In this document: positions 17,748 through 26,546 of the stretch, piece by piece
How the letters are laid out: every line of letters starts with the position of its first letter
How positions within the stretch are numbered: position 1 is the stretch's first letter
Origin: an uncultured Lachnospiraceae bacterium
Lineage (GTDB): Bacteria > Bacillota > Clostridia > Lachnospirales > Lachnospiraceae
Length of the DNA stretch: 64,000 nt
Direction of reading: 5' to 3'
Assembly: GCA_910584845.1 (NCBI GenBank)
Contig: CAJUDH010000012.1
Location: 32,025-96,024 of the forward strand
Made by a program: the position numbers and the translations under genes
Notes under the pieces: generated by a model
Database searches by the model: none
Told to the model about the DNA's origin: nothing
Seen by the model: the letters and a program-made list of their open reading frames with translations, nothing else

Positions 17748-19076
17748 TTATCCTACGGTCATTTTCTCCTGGGGCAGCCTTGCCGTGTTCCCTTTTTTAC
17801 TGCCGGACGCGGCAAAAATCAAAGTCAAACCGCCAACCCTGCCAATGTACATTAACAAAACCAAGATCCCCCTGGATGCCAGGCCAAGCTTTGGGGTAAC
17901 CCCCAGGGTCAAGCCCACGGTAGCTACTGCGGAAGCCGTTTCAAACAAACAGTCCAGCAGCGCAAGGCCCTCTATACGGCTGATGATAAACCCTCCGCCC
18001 AAAAACAAGATCAAATACATGGCCAAAATAGCCACGGCGTTTTGGACAACGTCGCCTGCTATCCTGCGCCCGAAAAAGTGTGTGTGTTCCCTGCGGCGGA
18101 ATACGGAAACCATCGTGGAAAACAAAACGGCAAAGGTTGTGGTCTTCATGCCCCCGGCAGTGGAACCCGGAGATCCGCCCACCAGCATCAAAAGTATCAC
18201 AACCGCCAGCCCGGTTTCACTGAAACCGTTTAAATCCGCCGTGTTAAAACCAGCCGTCCTTGGGGTTACCGACTGAAAAAGGGAATACCAAACCCGCCTG
18301 GCCAAAGGTTCCCGGGAAAATTCAAAAAAGAAAAAATACAAGGCAGGGGCCAGGATCAAAAACGCGGTAACAGCCAATACCACTTTACTCTGCATCTGAT
18401 ATTTCCGGAACCGGTGCCGGTTGGTTTTTATATCGTCCCAAGTCAAGAAACCAATGCCGCCGGCCACAATCAATGCCATAATGGCAAGGTTGATTGCCGG
18501 ATCCCCGGCAAAATAGGTGAGGGATGAGTAATGCCCCTTACTCCCCATTAAGTCAAACCCTGCATTGCAAAAAGCGGATATGGAATGAAATACCCCAAGC
18601 CAAATCCCCTCCCCCAGGCCAAATTCCCGGCAAAAAGCCGGTGCCATGGCCAAAGCCCCTAACAGTTCCATAAAAAACACCATCTTAATGATAAAACCTG
18701 TCAGCTTTACTATGCCGCCGACTTTGTGGGCGGAAATGGCTTCCTGCATTGTGCTGCGCTCCTTTAAGCTGATCTTCTTGCCCGACGCGGCAAAAACTGC
18801 CAAGGCCACCGTTACCACCCCCATACCGCCAACCTGTATCAGTACAAGGATAACAGACTGCCCGAAAACGGTCCAATAGGTAGCCGTATCCTGCACCACC
18901 AGCCCGGTAACGCAGACTGCCGAAGTCGCCGTAAACAGTGCGTCCGCAAAGCTTGCGCCCTGCCCGTCCTGTGTGGAAGCAGGGAACATAAGAAACAGGC
19001 TCCCCACTAAAATTACGGCAGCAAAACCCAGGATAATGATTTGAGACGAAGATAGCCTTCTTTCAATTTCCCCCAT
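17748..19076 (-). CDS. ktrB: Ktr/Trk potassium transporter membrane subunit
   Basis: 442 residues with many membrane helices in the four-repeat TrkH/KtrB pattern. Selectivity-filter glycines are recognisable in TSAVCVTGL, SAFCNAGFD, TPRTAGFN and ASAVATVGLT. It carries potassium (often with sodium coupling) across the membrane with KtrA. The start is the ATG of MGEIERRLS, with AAGGGG upstream; the longer open frame has no ribosome site. It heads the KtrB-KtrA-KdpD-KdpE operon. Confidence 0.92.
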   Translation of the reverse strand: MGEIERRLSSSQIIILGFAAVILVGSLFLMFPASTQDGQGASFADALFTATSAVCVTGLVVQDTATYWTVFGQSVILVLIQVGGMGVVTVALAVFAASGKKISLKERSTMQEAISAHKVGGIVKLTGFIIKMVFFMELLGALAMAPAFCREFGLGEGIWLGVFHSISAFCNAGFDLMGSKGHYSSLTYFAGDPAINLAIMALIVAGGIGFLTWDDIKTNRHRFRKYQMQSKVVLAVTAFLILAPALYFFFFEFSREPLARRVWYSLFQSVTPRTAGFNTADLNGFSETGLAVVILLMLVGGSPGSTAGGMKTTTFAVLFSTMVSVFRRREHTHFFGRRIAGDVVQNAVAILAMYLILFLGGGFIISRIEGLALLDCLFETASAVATVGLTLGVTPKLGLASRGILVLLMYIGRVGGLTLIFAASGSKKGNTARLPQEKMTVG

Positions 19077-19400
19077 ATGTACACCCCTTGCCTTCGTTTC
19101 CTTTTTTTTATTATGGCATATTTGGCATGAAGTGTGTATTAACGTAATGGTCACCACATTAAAATCCCATTAAGATTTTCTTTTACAGGGCCGGGCGGTT
19201 GGGCGCCACAACGGCTTGCGGAAAAACGCCAAGCCCGCAGGACCCACAAAGGCCCCGGGCGATATACAACGGCCGGGCAGCCCAAATCCTGCCCGGCTGC
19301 GGCAAATTCCATATTTTCACAACAAAAAATCCATGGCGCCATAGAAAAGGGCGGTATGCCAACCCCTTTCCCATTTTGCCATGGGCTTTTTTATTTTGCC
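19077..19400. other. Intergenic region upstream of ktrB
   Basis: The ktrB leader is AT-rich (CATAAT -10 candidate near 19110) but no convincing -35 box was found. CCGGGCAG at 19273-19280 pairs with CTGCCCGG at 19289-19296, without a T tract; it lies downstream of the 19401-20051 gene and could end its transcript. Confidence 0.4.
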
Positions 19401-20051
19401 TTATGTACCTTCGCTTCCCCAGTCCACATCATAACGCTTTTCGATTAATAAACGGTTCAACATGCCGTCTTCCGTCCCAAAAGCCATAAAGTATTCATAA
19501 TCTGCCATGGAAGCCGGGGAAAACCACATATACGGATCCCCTGTAAAATCAGGGAACATTTCCTCTGCTTTTTCTCTGGAAATTTCGGTGACAGGCACAC
19601 CGCAAAACAGTACTTGCCCCAAACCTGCCTTATTGCCGCTGCTTAGCGAAAAATCCATACGGGCAATCGTTGCGTCCCCCATTTTTGAACGAAACATGCC
19701 GGTAACAAAAGAAATATTTGCAAATACAGAATCGGTAATCCAGACGGTACCTCCGCTGTAATATCCCCCCTTTTCCAGCTTTGCCTCCGGGTCTATTTCA
19801 TATTCCACCGCCTCATAATCCCCCGATGTTTCAGACACCGTAACCTTAAACCCCTGATCCAGCAAAGCCTGCACCGTGGTTTTGCCTACCAGGATTTCCT
19901 TCCCGTTTATGGAAACCGGGTATATAGGCGTTTGCATCTCCGGCTCCGCCGGGGGTTCATCGCTTTGGTTTTTGCCAAACCCCCCCAAAGCTAAAACACA
20001 ATACACCAGGTATACGGCCAATGCCCCCCACCATCTCCACATCTTTTTCAC
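19401..20051 (-). CDS. Membrane-anchored protein of unknown function
   Basis: About 216 residues, not recognised. There is a hydrophobic anchor near the N-terminus (WWGALAVYLVYCVLALGGF), a Pro/Glu linker (DEPPAEPEMQTP), then a soluble part beginning YPVSINGKEILVGKTTVQALLDQGF, probably extracellular. The GTG start is preferred because GGAGGAA lies 5 nt upstream; an ATG four codons earlier is possible. It stands between ktrB and yitT on the same strand with its own gaps. No catalytic motif is visible. Confidence 0.65.
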   Translation of the reverse strand: MKKMWRWWGALAVYLVYCVLALGGFGKNQSDEPPAEPEMQTPIYPVSINGKEILVGKTTVQALLDQGFKVTVSETSGDYEAVEYEIDPEAKLEKGGYYSGGTVWITDSVFANISFVTGMFRSKMGDATIARMDFSLSSGNKAGLGQVLFCGVPVTEISREKAEEMFPDFTGDPYMWFSPASMADYEYFMAFGTEDGMLNRLLIEKRYDVDWGSEGT

Positions 20052-20195
20052 GTCTTCCTCCATTTTGTGCACGCCCCCGGCGCACCGCCCTTTTTTGGCC
20101 TTGGCATACCTGCGTGATGCATGTGTAAACAAGTTTCCTGTATCCTGATATTAACACAGGATATGGCTGTCTGCAAGCCAAAAATTTCATAGCCC

Positions 20196-21035
20196 CTACC
20201 GGGCCAAAGTATATCCCCGTCCGTTCACATTCATTACCGGCGCCGCCACAATAAACGCGTTAGGGTCAATAGCAAGGGCCTTATCCCGGAATGCGGGGTA
20301 CTGTTTCGCATAGATCACGCTCAATATTGCTTTCTGTGTTTCGCCTTGGTAGCCGGTTTCTATTTTTAAAAAGGTCATCCCGCCATCCAGTTCCTCTAAA
20401 ACAGCCTTGCGGATCTCTTTATAAGAAGGGGAGATAATAATAAGTTCCACCTTCCTCTCCCCGGAAAGGATCGTCTTATTCATCACCCCTGATGTAAGGA
20501 CAATAACTACAACCCCGTATAGGATACCGTCCCATCCCCCCCGCAGGATTTGCAGGGCAAGGATAACCATATCAAAAAACATCATGGAATTCCCCACAGG
20601 GATCCCTTTTTGCTTTTGCAGGATGCATGGCGGGATATCCATTCCGCCGGTAGACCCCCCCGCCCGGATGACAAGTCCGATCCCGGCCCCCATCAATACC
20701 CCGGCAAAAACAGCAGAAAGCAGTTTATCCCCGGCAAACAATGATTCCGTAGGCAACGCCTCAAACACCCCTAATATGAGGGGGTAAAGGATGGTTGAGC
20801 ACAAGGAAGTCATGGCAAACTTCTTCCCCAGAAACAGGTAGCCCAATAAAAACAGGGACAGGTTGACTACTGCCGTAATCACTGAAATCGGCACAGGCAC
20901 CCAGGACTGGACCACCAGGGCAATCCCCGTGGACCCACCCAACATAAACCGGTTAGGGACTACAAACGCGCACACGGCAAAAGCCAACAGGATATTCCCA
21001 GCCAATATGTAAAACAGCATTTCGAACCTTTTCAT
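20196..21035 (-). CDS. YitT family membrane protein
   Basis: 279 residues: an N-terminal integral membrane domain of five to six helices (LFYILAGNILLAFAVCAFVVP, GGSTGIALVV, GGSTGGMDI) and a C-terminal DUF2179 domain (VELIIISPSYKEI, ...KAILSVIY). YitT proteins are widespread in Firmicutes and lack a settled function. The start is chosen at MKRFEML with GGAGG 5 nt upstream; the longer open frame includes the promoter. A 26-bp perfect palindrome and a TATAAT lie upstream, implying specific regulation. Confidence 0.88.
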   Translation of the reverse strand: MKRFEMLFYILAGNILLAFAVCAFVVPNRFMLGGSTGIALVVQSWVPVPISVITAVVNLSLFLLGYLFLGKKFAMTSLCSTILYPLILGVFEALPTESLFAGDKLLSAVFAGVLMGAGIGLVIRAGGSTGGMDIPPCILQKQKGIPVGNSMMFFDMVILALQILRGGWDGILYGVVVIVLTSGVMNKTILSGERKVELIIISPSYKEIRKAVLEELDGGMTFLKIETGYQGETQKAILSVIYAKQYPAFRDKALAIDPNAFIVAAPVMNVNGRGYTLAR

Positions 21036-21123
21036 ATCGTCCTCCATTCCGCGCCTGGGCACCGTGGAAAACCTTCTCTTCCCGCCGGTCCAGATGCTGC
21101 CTTGATTTATTTTTCTATATTTC

Positions 21124-21171
21124 ATTATAAACCAAGAAAGCAAAAGAGATTGTTGTATATACAACAATCTC
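21124..21171 (-). promoter_or_regulatory. yitT promoter with 26-bp perfect palindrome
   Basis: The -10 TATAAT lies at 21124-21129 on the minus strand. The palindrome at 21146-21171 has the half GAGATTGTTGTAT followed by its exact reverse complement. It covers the position where a -35 box would be and no good -35 exists, so it is either an activator site or a repressor operator. The TTGTATATACAA core resembles sites of GntR-type regulators; that link is inference. Confidence 0.7.
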
Positions 21172-21216
21172 AAACATTTTTTCAACCCTTGTCCCTTTCC
21201 GCCCGCCCATAGCCGT

Positions 21217-22173
21217 TTAACTGTGGGAATGGGCATATTCCCTTTCCATCCCGCAAATCTTCTCATATAGCCGGTCGTTGACCGGAACCTTTAGCCCATG
21301 TTTCATAGCCATCTTTCTTACTGTGCCCGCAAACATCTCCACCTCCGACGGGCGGCGGCCGATCCCATCCTGGCGCATGGAAGGCATGCCTTCCGGCGAC
21401 AGGGTTTTTAAAAGGTCCAGATACTCTTCCAGGTCTTTCCGGGACAATGCCACCCCTTCTGCATTTGCCAAAAGGATCACCTCCTCCATGGCCCCAATCA
21501 TGGTATCATAAGCCTCCCCTGGCTCCAAAACCTCCCCATAATTAGCCTCGTATGCCATGCAAGTCTGGTTAAGCCCTACATTCAGCATAAATTTTCCCCA
21601 CATACGATAGCGGATATCCTCCTCTTCCACATAAGGGATCCCTGCCCGCTCAAAAAAGCCCTTCAACTCTTCCATCCGCTTTTGCCGGCCGGCCTTTCGG
21701 CCCCCTTCCTTTTCCTCCCCTTCTAAAACCCCGATGCGAAGCTCCCCAAATCGGGAATAGGTAAGGGCAGTGCCAAATTTCACCGCATCCATCCCCTGGG
21801 CGATACAGTAAACCACTTTTTCCCGTCCAAACCGCCCTCCGATTATTTCCTCGCTGCTAATGCCGTTTAACACCGAAATAATCGTGGTATCGGGCCCCAC
21901 ACACGGAGCCATCACATCCAGGGCCTCCAAAAGCCCCGGCCCTTTTACCGCGGCAACTACCAGGTCCACAGGTTCCATTTCTTTGTAATTTCGTACCGTA
22001 AACTGCCGGGATGCCCCATTTACCGTAAAATCCATTTGCCCATATCGCCTGGCCCTTTCTTCATCGGCAACAAAGCAGACGGCTTTTTCCCCCAGCCGTT
22101 CGGCAATCCGCTCCCCATACATCATCCCCAAAGCCCCCATCCCTACAATCGCTGCCTGCGTCCACTGCCTCAT
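21217..22173 (-). CDS. Ketopantoate reductase family protein
   Basis: 318 residues of the PanE/ApbA family, NADPH-dependent 2-ketopantoate 2-reductases that supply pantoate for coenzyme A; paralogues act on other 2-keto acids. The Rossmann motif AAIVGMGALGMMYG is at the N-terminus, and the conserved catalytic Lys is in KFMLNVGLNQTCM. The C-terminal helical domain is complete. The ATG with AAGGGA upstream is used. No other pantothenate genes are nearby, so the exact substrate is open. Confidence 0.85.
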   Translation of the reverse strand: MRQWTQAAIVGMGALGMMYGERIAERLGEKAVCFVADEERARRYGQMDFTVNGASRQFTVRNYKEMEPVDLVVAAVKGPGLLEALDVMAPCVGPDTTIISVLNGISSEEIIGGRFGREKVVYCIAQGMDAVKFGTALTYSRFGELRIGVLEGEEKEGGRKAGRQKRMEELKGFFERAGIPYVEEEDIRYRMWGKFMLNVGLNQTCMAYEANYGEVLEPGEAYDTMIGAMEEVILLANAEGVALSRKDLEEYLDLLKTLSPEGMPSMRQDGIGRRPSEVEMFAGTVRKMAMKHGLKVPVNDRLYEKICGMEREYAHSHS

Positions 22174-22269
22174 TTTTTCCCTTTCCCCTTTCTTGGTTTT
22201 CATTGCCAGCCCCGCACTTGCTTATGGCAATACGCCTTGCCCTACACAGAAATGGCTTTTTCTGTTTTT

Positions 22270-22298
22270 ATCTTACAACACAAACACCCTTCCGTCAA
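22270..22298 (-). promoter_or_regulatory. Promoter of the ketopantoate reductase-like gene
   Basis: -35 TTGACG (22293-22298), a 17-bp spacer and -10 TAAGAT (22270-22275) on the minus strand, about 95 bp upstream of the start. Confidence 0.6.
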
Positions 22299-22363
22299 TC
22301 TAATACCGGCCCTTGGCAGTGGCGCCGGCTTTCCCTTACGGCGTAAAAAGGGGCCCCTTTGTT

Positions 22364-23170
22364 TTAAGGGGTTTGCGGGGCCTGGTTCCCGGGGCGCGCC
22401 CCCTCATACAGCCCGGTCAGCTGTTGTTGTAGTCCAAGCCCCTGGCGGTAAAACGCCAAAAGCTGCTTTGCACTATATTCCTGTTTAATGCGGTAATCCG
22501 CATGGGTATTGGTTGTACTGGGGTCTAGGCCGCTAAAATACATACAGTCTACAAAATTATTGCTGCAATAGTTTGTCCGGTAATGGCCGTCCCCATATAC
22601 ATCAAGGGGGCGGCCATCTTCCAAAGACAAGCCATCAACATAAATCTCAACTTCCACATCGTAATATGGCCGGGTATCTATTGGGGAAGTATTTTCTACA
22701 TACGGCGCCTGAAAGATGTTGTTTTTTACCAGGCTTAACTTTACCTCCTTTAATACATCAACCGTTTCATGGGACCGGGTTAAATCCATTGTGCCGGGGT
22801 AGGAGGCCTCCCTTATATATTGGTCAAACCCGTAATAAAAGAAATACATCCCTCCGTCCGCGCCGGCTAACACTAAAACCGGATATTGGCAACGGTTCCA
22901 ATCGTAACGTTTTTGCGGGGGGAAAGCTGGTTCTTCTTCGGTTTGCGGCAATATAAAAACTTCATATCCCCAGCTTTCTATTTCCGGCTGGAAGTCCGCA
23001 AGATGCCTGATAATAAACTGGATGGCGGTAAATTCATATTTCTGCTTTGCCTCTCGTCCCTTTTCTCTTTGTATTGCCCAAACGCTGACAACGCTGACGG
23101 CGATTGAATACAACAGGAGTACGGCCACCCATTTATTATTACGTAACAGCCCATAGATTTTCTTGTCCAT
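22364..23170 (-). CDS. Membrane-anchored protein of unknown function
   Basis: 268 residues, not recognised. A single N-terminal membrane helix (WVAVLLLYSIAVSVVSVWAI) is followed by a large, aromatic-rich soluble domain, probably outside the cell, with many Tyr and acidic residues (YDWNRCQYPVLVLAGADGGMYF). The C-terminus is Gln/Gly-rich. The ATG of MDKKIYG has GGGAGG upstream at a rather long distance. It is followed by a GC-rich palindrome (AAAGGGGCCCCTTT) that may end the transcript. No link to its neighbours is evident. Confidence 0.65.
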   Translation of the reverse strand: MDKKIYGLLRNNKWVAVLLLYSIAVSVVSVWAIQREKGREAKQKYEFTAIQFIIRHLADFQPEIESWGYEVFILPQTEEEPAFPPQKRYDWNRCQYPVLVLAGADGGMYFFYYGFDQYIREASYPGTMDLTRSHETVDVLKEVKLSLVKNNIFQAPYVENTSPIDTRPYYDVEVEIYVDGLSLEDGRPLDVYGDGHYRTNYCSNNFVDCMYFSGLDPSTTNTHADYRIKQEYSAKQLLAFYRQGLGLQQQLTGLYEGARPGNQAPQTP

Positions 23171-23287
23171 AACGGATCTTCCTCCCTTACTTCGCCCGCC
23201 GCAGCCGTCCAAATCATGCCGTTTCCAAAATTCCTGTATTTAGTCTACCATAACAGACGCTGTTTTTCCATGCTTTCGGTGCCTTTC

Positions 23288-25585
23288 TTACAGCCCCCTC
23301 CTGTTTTTATTATAATTAATCAGGCACCCTGCCTTTACAATTTCCCTTTCTTCCTCCGTCATATCGGCCACATACAGCGTCATCTCCTTTACATCCCCGC
23401 CTTTAACCACGTATGCCCGGATATCTTTCAAATCGCCATTTAGCGCCTCTCGCACCCCAGGCACATAAATGTAGTCCCCCACTTCAAAATCCAGGGTATC
23501 CTTTGTCTGGAAAGGAATCATGCCCCAGTTGATCACATTGGAACGGTAACGTTTGGTCGCATACTCCCTAGTGATGTTAGCCAGGCCCCCGATTACCCTC
23601 TGGCAGCTTGCCGCCTGCTCCCTGGCGGAACCGTCGCCAGGTTTATTGGCATAAATCATACTGCCGGCCTCAATTTCTTGTACCCGGACCTTTTCCTGCC
23701 CCGGAATCTTTTGGATCGCGGCAAATACCGTTTCCAGCTCCGGTTCCAGTGCCGCCATGTCTTTTCCTTTAACCCGCGCCGTCTCCAGCCGGTGAACCTC
23801 CTTGCTCCTCTTTACATAATCCGGATCCCTTCTGGATAAAGTAAACTCTGCCAGCCCCAGGGGGTTGGATCGGAAAGATGAAGTTTCCCCAGAAGGGATC
23901 AGCTCGTCTGTGGTGGTTACTTCATCCATGATCTTCGAGCATACCTTTAATAAAATATTGTCAGCCAACGGGCTCATATTTGGCCAATCCTTGATATTGG
24001 GGCCGTAAACCAGCCCCTTGCTTCCTTCCCCCTGCCCGAACCCCTGGTATACACGGCGCTCATACGCAGCCTTGTCAAAACGGTACTCCGGGACGTCTCC
24101 CCAACAGCTATATTGGGTTGCGGAAGTTAAAACCCCGCCATTAGCCGCCGTCGCCGCAATCGAACGGGCATCCATTAAGGCAACTGCAGACATCTGTCCG
24201 TTGCCCGGCTTAGAGCCTTCCCGGTTGGGGAAATTCCTGGTGGTGTGGCGGACGCTTAACCCATTATGGCAAGGCGTATCCCCAGCACCAAAACACGGCC
24301 CGCAGAATGCGGTGCGGATAACCGCTCCTGCCTCCATTAAATCAGCAACCATCCCTTTCCTCGTCAAATCCATAAATACCGGCTGGGAAGAGGGGTAGAC
24401 GGACAGGGAAAATTCGCCTGCGCCGCAGCTTTTCCCTTTTAACATATGGGCGGCTTCTATGATATTGGTGTAATTTCCGCCGGCACAGCCTGCGATAATC
24501 CCTTGCTGTACACGGAGCTTCCCTCCTACTATTTTGTCCGTCAAGGTAAACCCGGCCCTACCGCCGCTTATCTTCCCGGCCTCTTTCTCCACTTCCCGCA
24601 AAATATCCCCCAAATTATCATTTAGCGCATCAATCTCGTAGGTATTGCTAGGATGGAACGGCAGGGCGATCATAGGTTTTATCGTACTTAAATCCACATA
24701 TACGCAGCCGTCGTAATATGCCGTTTTAGACGGATTTAATTCTTGGTAATCTTCTTCCCGGCCATGGAGCGCCAGGAAAGCCTTTGTATCCTCGTCTGTT
24801 TTCCAGACCGAAGATAAACAGGTAGTTTCCGTGGTCATTACATCGATGCCATTCCTAAAATCCGTAGGCATAGCGGCAATCCCCGGCCCTACAAACTCCA
24901 TAACCTTATTTTTCACATATCCCTTCTTAAAAACGGCCCCAATAATAGCCAGTGCAATATCCTGGGGGCCTACGCCGGGATTGGGTTTCCCGTCCAGGTA
25001 GACCGCTACCACGCCAGGGTAGGCCACATCATAGGTATCTTCCAAAAGCTGTTTAACCAGCTCGCCCCCGCCCTCGCCGATGGCCATGGTTCCCAGGGCT
25101 CCGTAACGGGTATGGGAATCCGATCCCAGGATCATCCGCCCGCAGCCTGCATGCATTTCCCGCATATATTGATGGATGACCGCAATGTGGGGAGGGACAT
25201 AGATCCCGCCGTATTTTTTTGCGGCAGACAGCCCAAACATGTGGTCGTCCTCGTTGATGGTCCCCCCTACGGCACATAAAGAATTATGGCAGTTGGTCAA
25301 TACATAAGGAATAGGGAACCGTTCTATTCCGGAAGCTTTTGCTGTCTGGATAATCCCTACATATGTAATATCATGGGATACCATGGCGTCAAATTTTAGT
25401 TTCAGGTTATCCATGCCCCCAGATGTATTGTGTGCCTCCATAATAGAATAGGCTATGGTCCCTTTTATTGCCTCTTCCTTAACAGCCGCTTCCCCCGTCA
25501 GGGCCTCTATCCCCGCCGCTTCAGCCTCCGGGATAATTTCTTTCCCGTCAATCAGATAAACTCCGCCGTCGTACAGTTTTACCAT
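23288..25585 (-). CDS. Aconitase-family hydratase
   Basis: 765 residues. Aconitase superfamily enzyme with a 4Fe-4S cluster that isomerises citrate/isocitrate or related hydroxy-acids. Visible are SDSHTRYG (155-162) and the likely cluster ligands Cys367 (GCAGGNYTN), Cys428 and Cys431 (FCGPCFG). The C-terminal swivel domain contains NFPNREG and [12 protein letters not shown]. This is the long single-chain type annotated as aconitate hydratase or hydratase in clostridia and Bacteroides. The ATG follows GGAGG. The upstream two-component system and CitMHS transporter support a tricarboxylate substrate. Confidence 0.88.
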   Translation of the reverse strand: MVKLYDGGVYLIDGKEIIPEAEAAGIEALTGEAAVKEEAIKGTIAYSIMEAHNTSGGMDNLKLKFDAMVSHDITYVGIIQTAKASGIERFPIPYVLTNCHNSLCAVGGTINEDDHMFGLSAAKKYGGIYVPPHIAVIHQYMREMHAGCGRMILGSDSHTRYGALGTMAIGEGGGELVKQLLEDTYDVAYPGVVAVYLDGKPNPGVGPQDIALAIIGAVFKKGYVKNKVMEFVGPGIAAMPTDFRNGIDVMTTETTCLSSVWKTDEDTKAFLALHGREEDYQELNPSKTAYYDGCVYVDLSTIKPMIALPFHPSNTYEIDALNDNLGDILREVEKEAGKISGGRAGFTLTDKIVGGKLRVQQGIIAGCAGGNYTNIIEAAHMLKGKSCGAGEFSLSVYPSSQPVFMDLTRKGMVADLMEAGAVIRTAFCGPCFGAGDTPCHNGLSVRHTTRNFPNREGSKPGNGQMSAVALMDARSIAATAANGGVLTSATQYSCWGDVPEYRFDKAAYERRVYQGFGQGEGSKGLVYGPNIKDWPNMSPLADNILLKVCSKIMDEVTTTDELIPSGETSSFRSNPLGLAEFTLSRRDPDYVKRSKEVHRLETARVKGKDMAALEPELETVFAAIQKIPGQEKVRVQEIEAGSMIYANKPGDGSAREQAASCQRVIGGLANITREYATKRYRSNVINWGMIPFQTKDTLDFEVGDYIYVPGVREALNGDLKDIRAYVVKGGDVKEMTLYVADMTEEEREIVKAGCLINYNKNRRGL

Positions 25586-25711
25586 TGTTTTTCCTCCATT
25601 CTGTGGTTACTTTACAGGTTGCCGGCCCTGCCCTCCCAGGTATCGGCCGGTGTGGGTAAAAGGTTTTCTTTTACATCCCCGTAATAATGTATCCCTTATT
25701 TGTGTGTCTTA

Positions 25712-25740
25712 ACTATACAACAGGGTGTAATATAATTCAA
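25712..25740 (-). promoter_or_regulatory. Promoter of the aconitase-family gene
   Basis: -35 TTGAAT (25735-25740), a 17-bp spacer and -10 TATAGT (25712-25717) on the minus strand, in a very AT-rich block. Confidence 0.6.
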
Positions 25741-25865
25741 ATATTATATATATTATAAATATCATTGGTTTTTCCTATATAATGCCCGAAGGCTGGAGCA
25801 GCCCGAACCACCGGAGGCCATTTTCTCATGTTCAATAATACTGGCCGGGCTTTCAAACTAAACAA

Positions 25866-25962
25866 GGGGCTGTTGCAAAATCCGGGAATACTACAATTAT
25901 GGTTCCCATTTGCCCAACGGCAACGCCATATTTTGTAGAAACCTCTTGTTTTGCAACAGCCC
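25866..25962. mobile_element. MITE-like element with 14-bp terminal inverted repeats
   Basis: GGGCTGTTGCAAAA at 25867-25880 is the exact reverse complement of TTTTGCAACAGCCC at 25949-25962. The interior of under 70 bp has no open frame. Ends reading GGGGCTGTTGCAAAA are typical of IS1182-like insertion sequences, so this is probably a non-autonomous derivative. No target duplication is clear. Confidence 0.65.
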
Positions 25963-26546
25963 TGTTAACGTTTTATGCTGGCACCGCGATCTCCGAACCC
26001 ACTGCTTTACCCCGGCGTTTTCCATAGTAAAAAATCATTTGCCTGCATTCAGAAAACATTTTTCAAAGTTTTGTTCCACCCTTGCATAATGAAACCGCTT
26101 CCGTGCCTTATCCGTCTGCGCGCCAATCCCGTCGGCCTGCCTTTCAAAATACCTGGCCGCCTCTAAAGCCTGCCACTCCTGCATATTTTCTGATGCCAAA
26201 TCCGGCTTTCGTTTTTTATCCTTCAAAATCTTCGTGCATGGCATAATAGCGGATCATGGAAACGCATCGTCAATCTGCTAACCCCCACAAAAAAACTTAA
26301 AATCAAGTTGGCAGCATAGGTCCTTCAATACCACCCGAATGTATTTACATCTTCCCCACATGATGGACATAGTCCTGGTGGAGTATTTTCGAAACCGGAA
26401 TGCTTCCCATTCCCAAAGGAACAACCAGAGAAGTTGTACCATTGCATAAAAATAGGGGCTCCACCCTTCCTTCTCTTTGGAACGAACCACAGCCAGAATT
26501 CTAACAGGCCCCTTTCCATGGCAATGATTTCTTGCCCATCATTTTA
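25963..26546. other. Spacer with gene debris
   Basis: Open frames of 60-70 codons occur on the minus strand (26035-26244, starting MPCTKILKDKK; 26278-26490). None has a ribosome site, and the adjacent frames contain Cys-rich fragments such as GLCPSCGEDVN. They look like remains of an unidentified gene. No function can be assigned. Confidence 0.35.

Noticed and set aside
19366..19396. CCCAT/ATGGG hairpin followed by CTTTTTT on the plus strand
   Set aside because: Five-bp stem and no plus-strand gene upstream for it to terminate.
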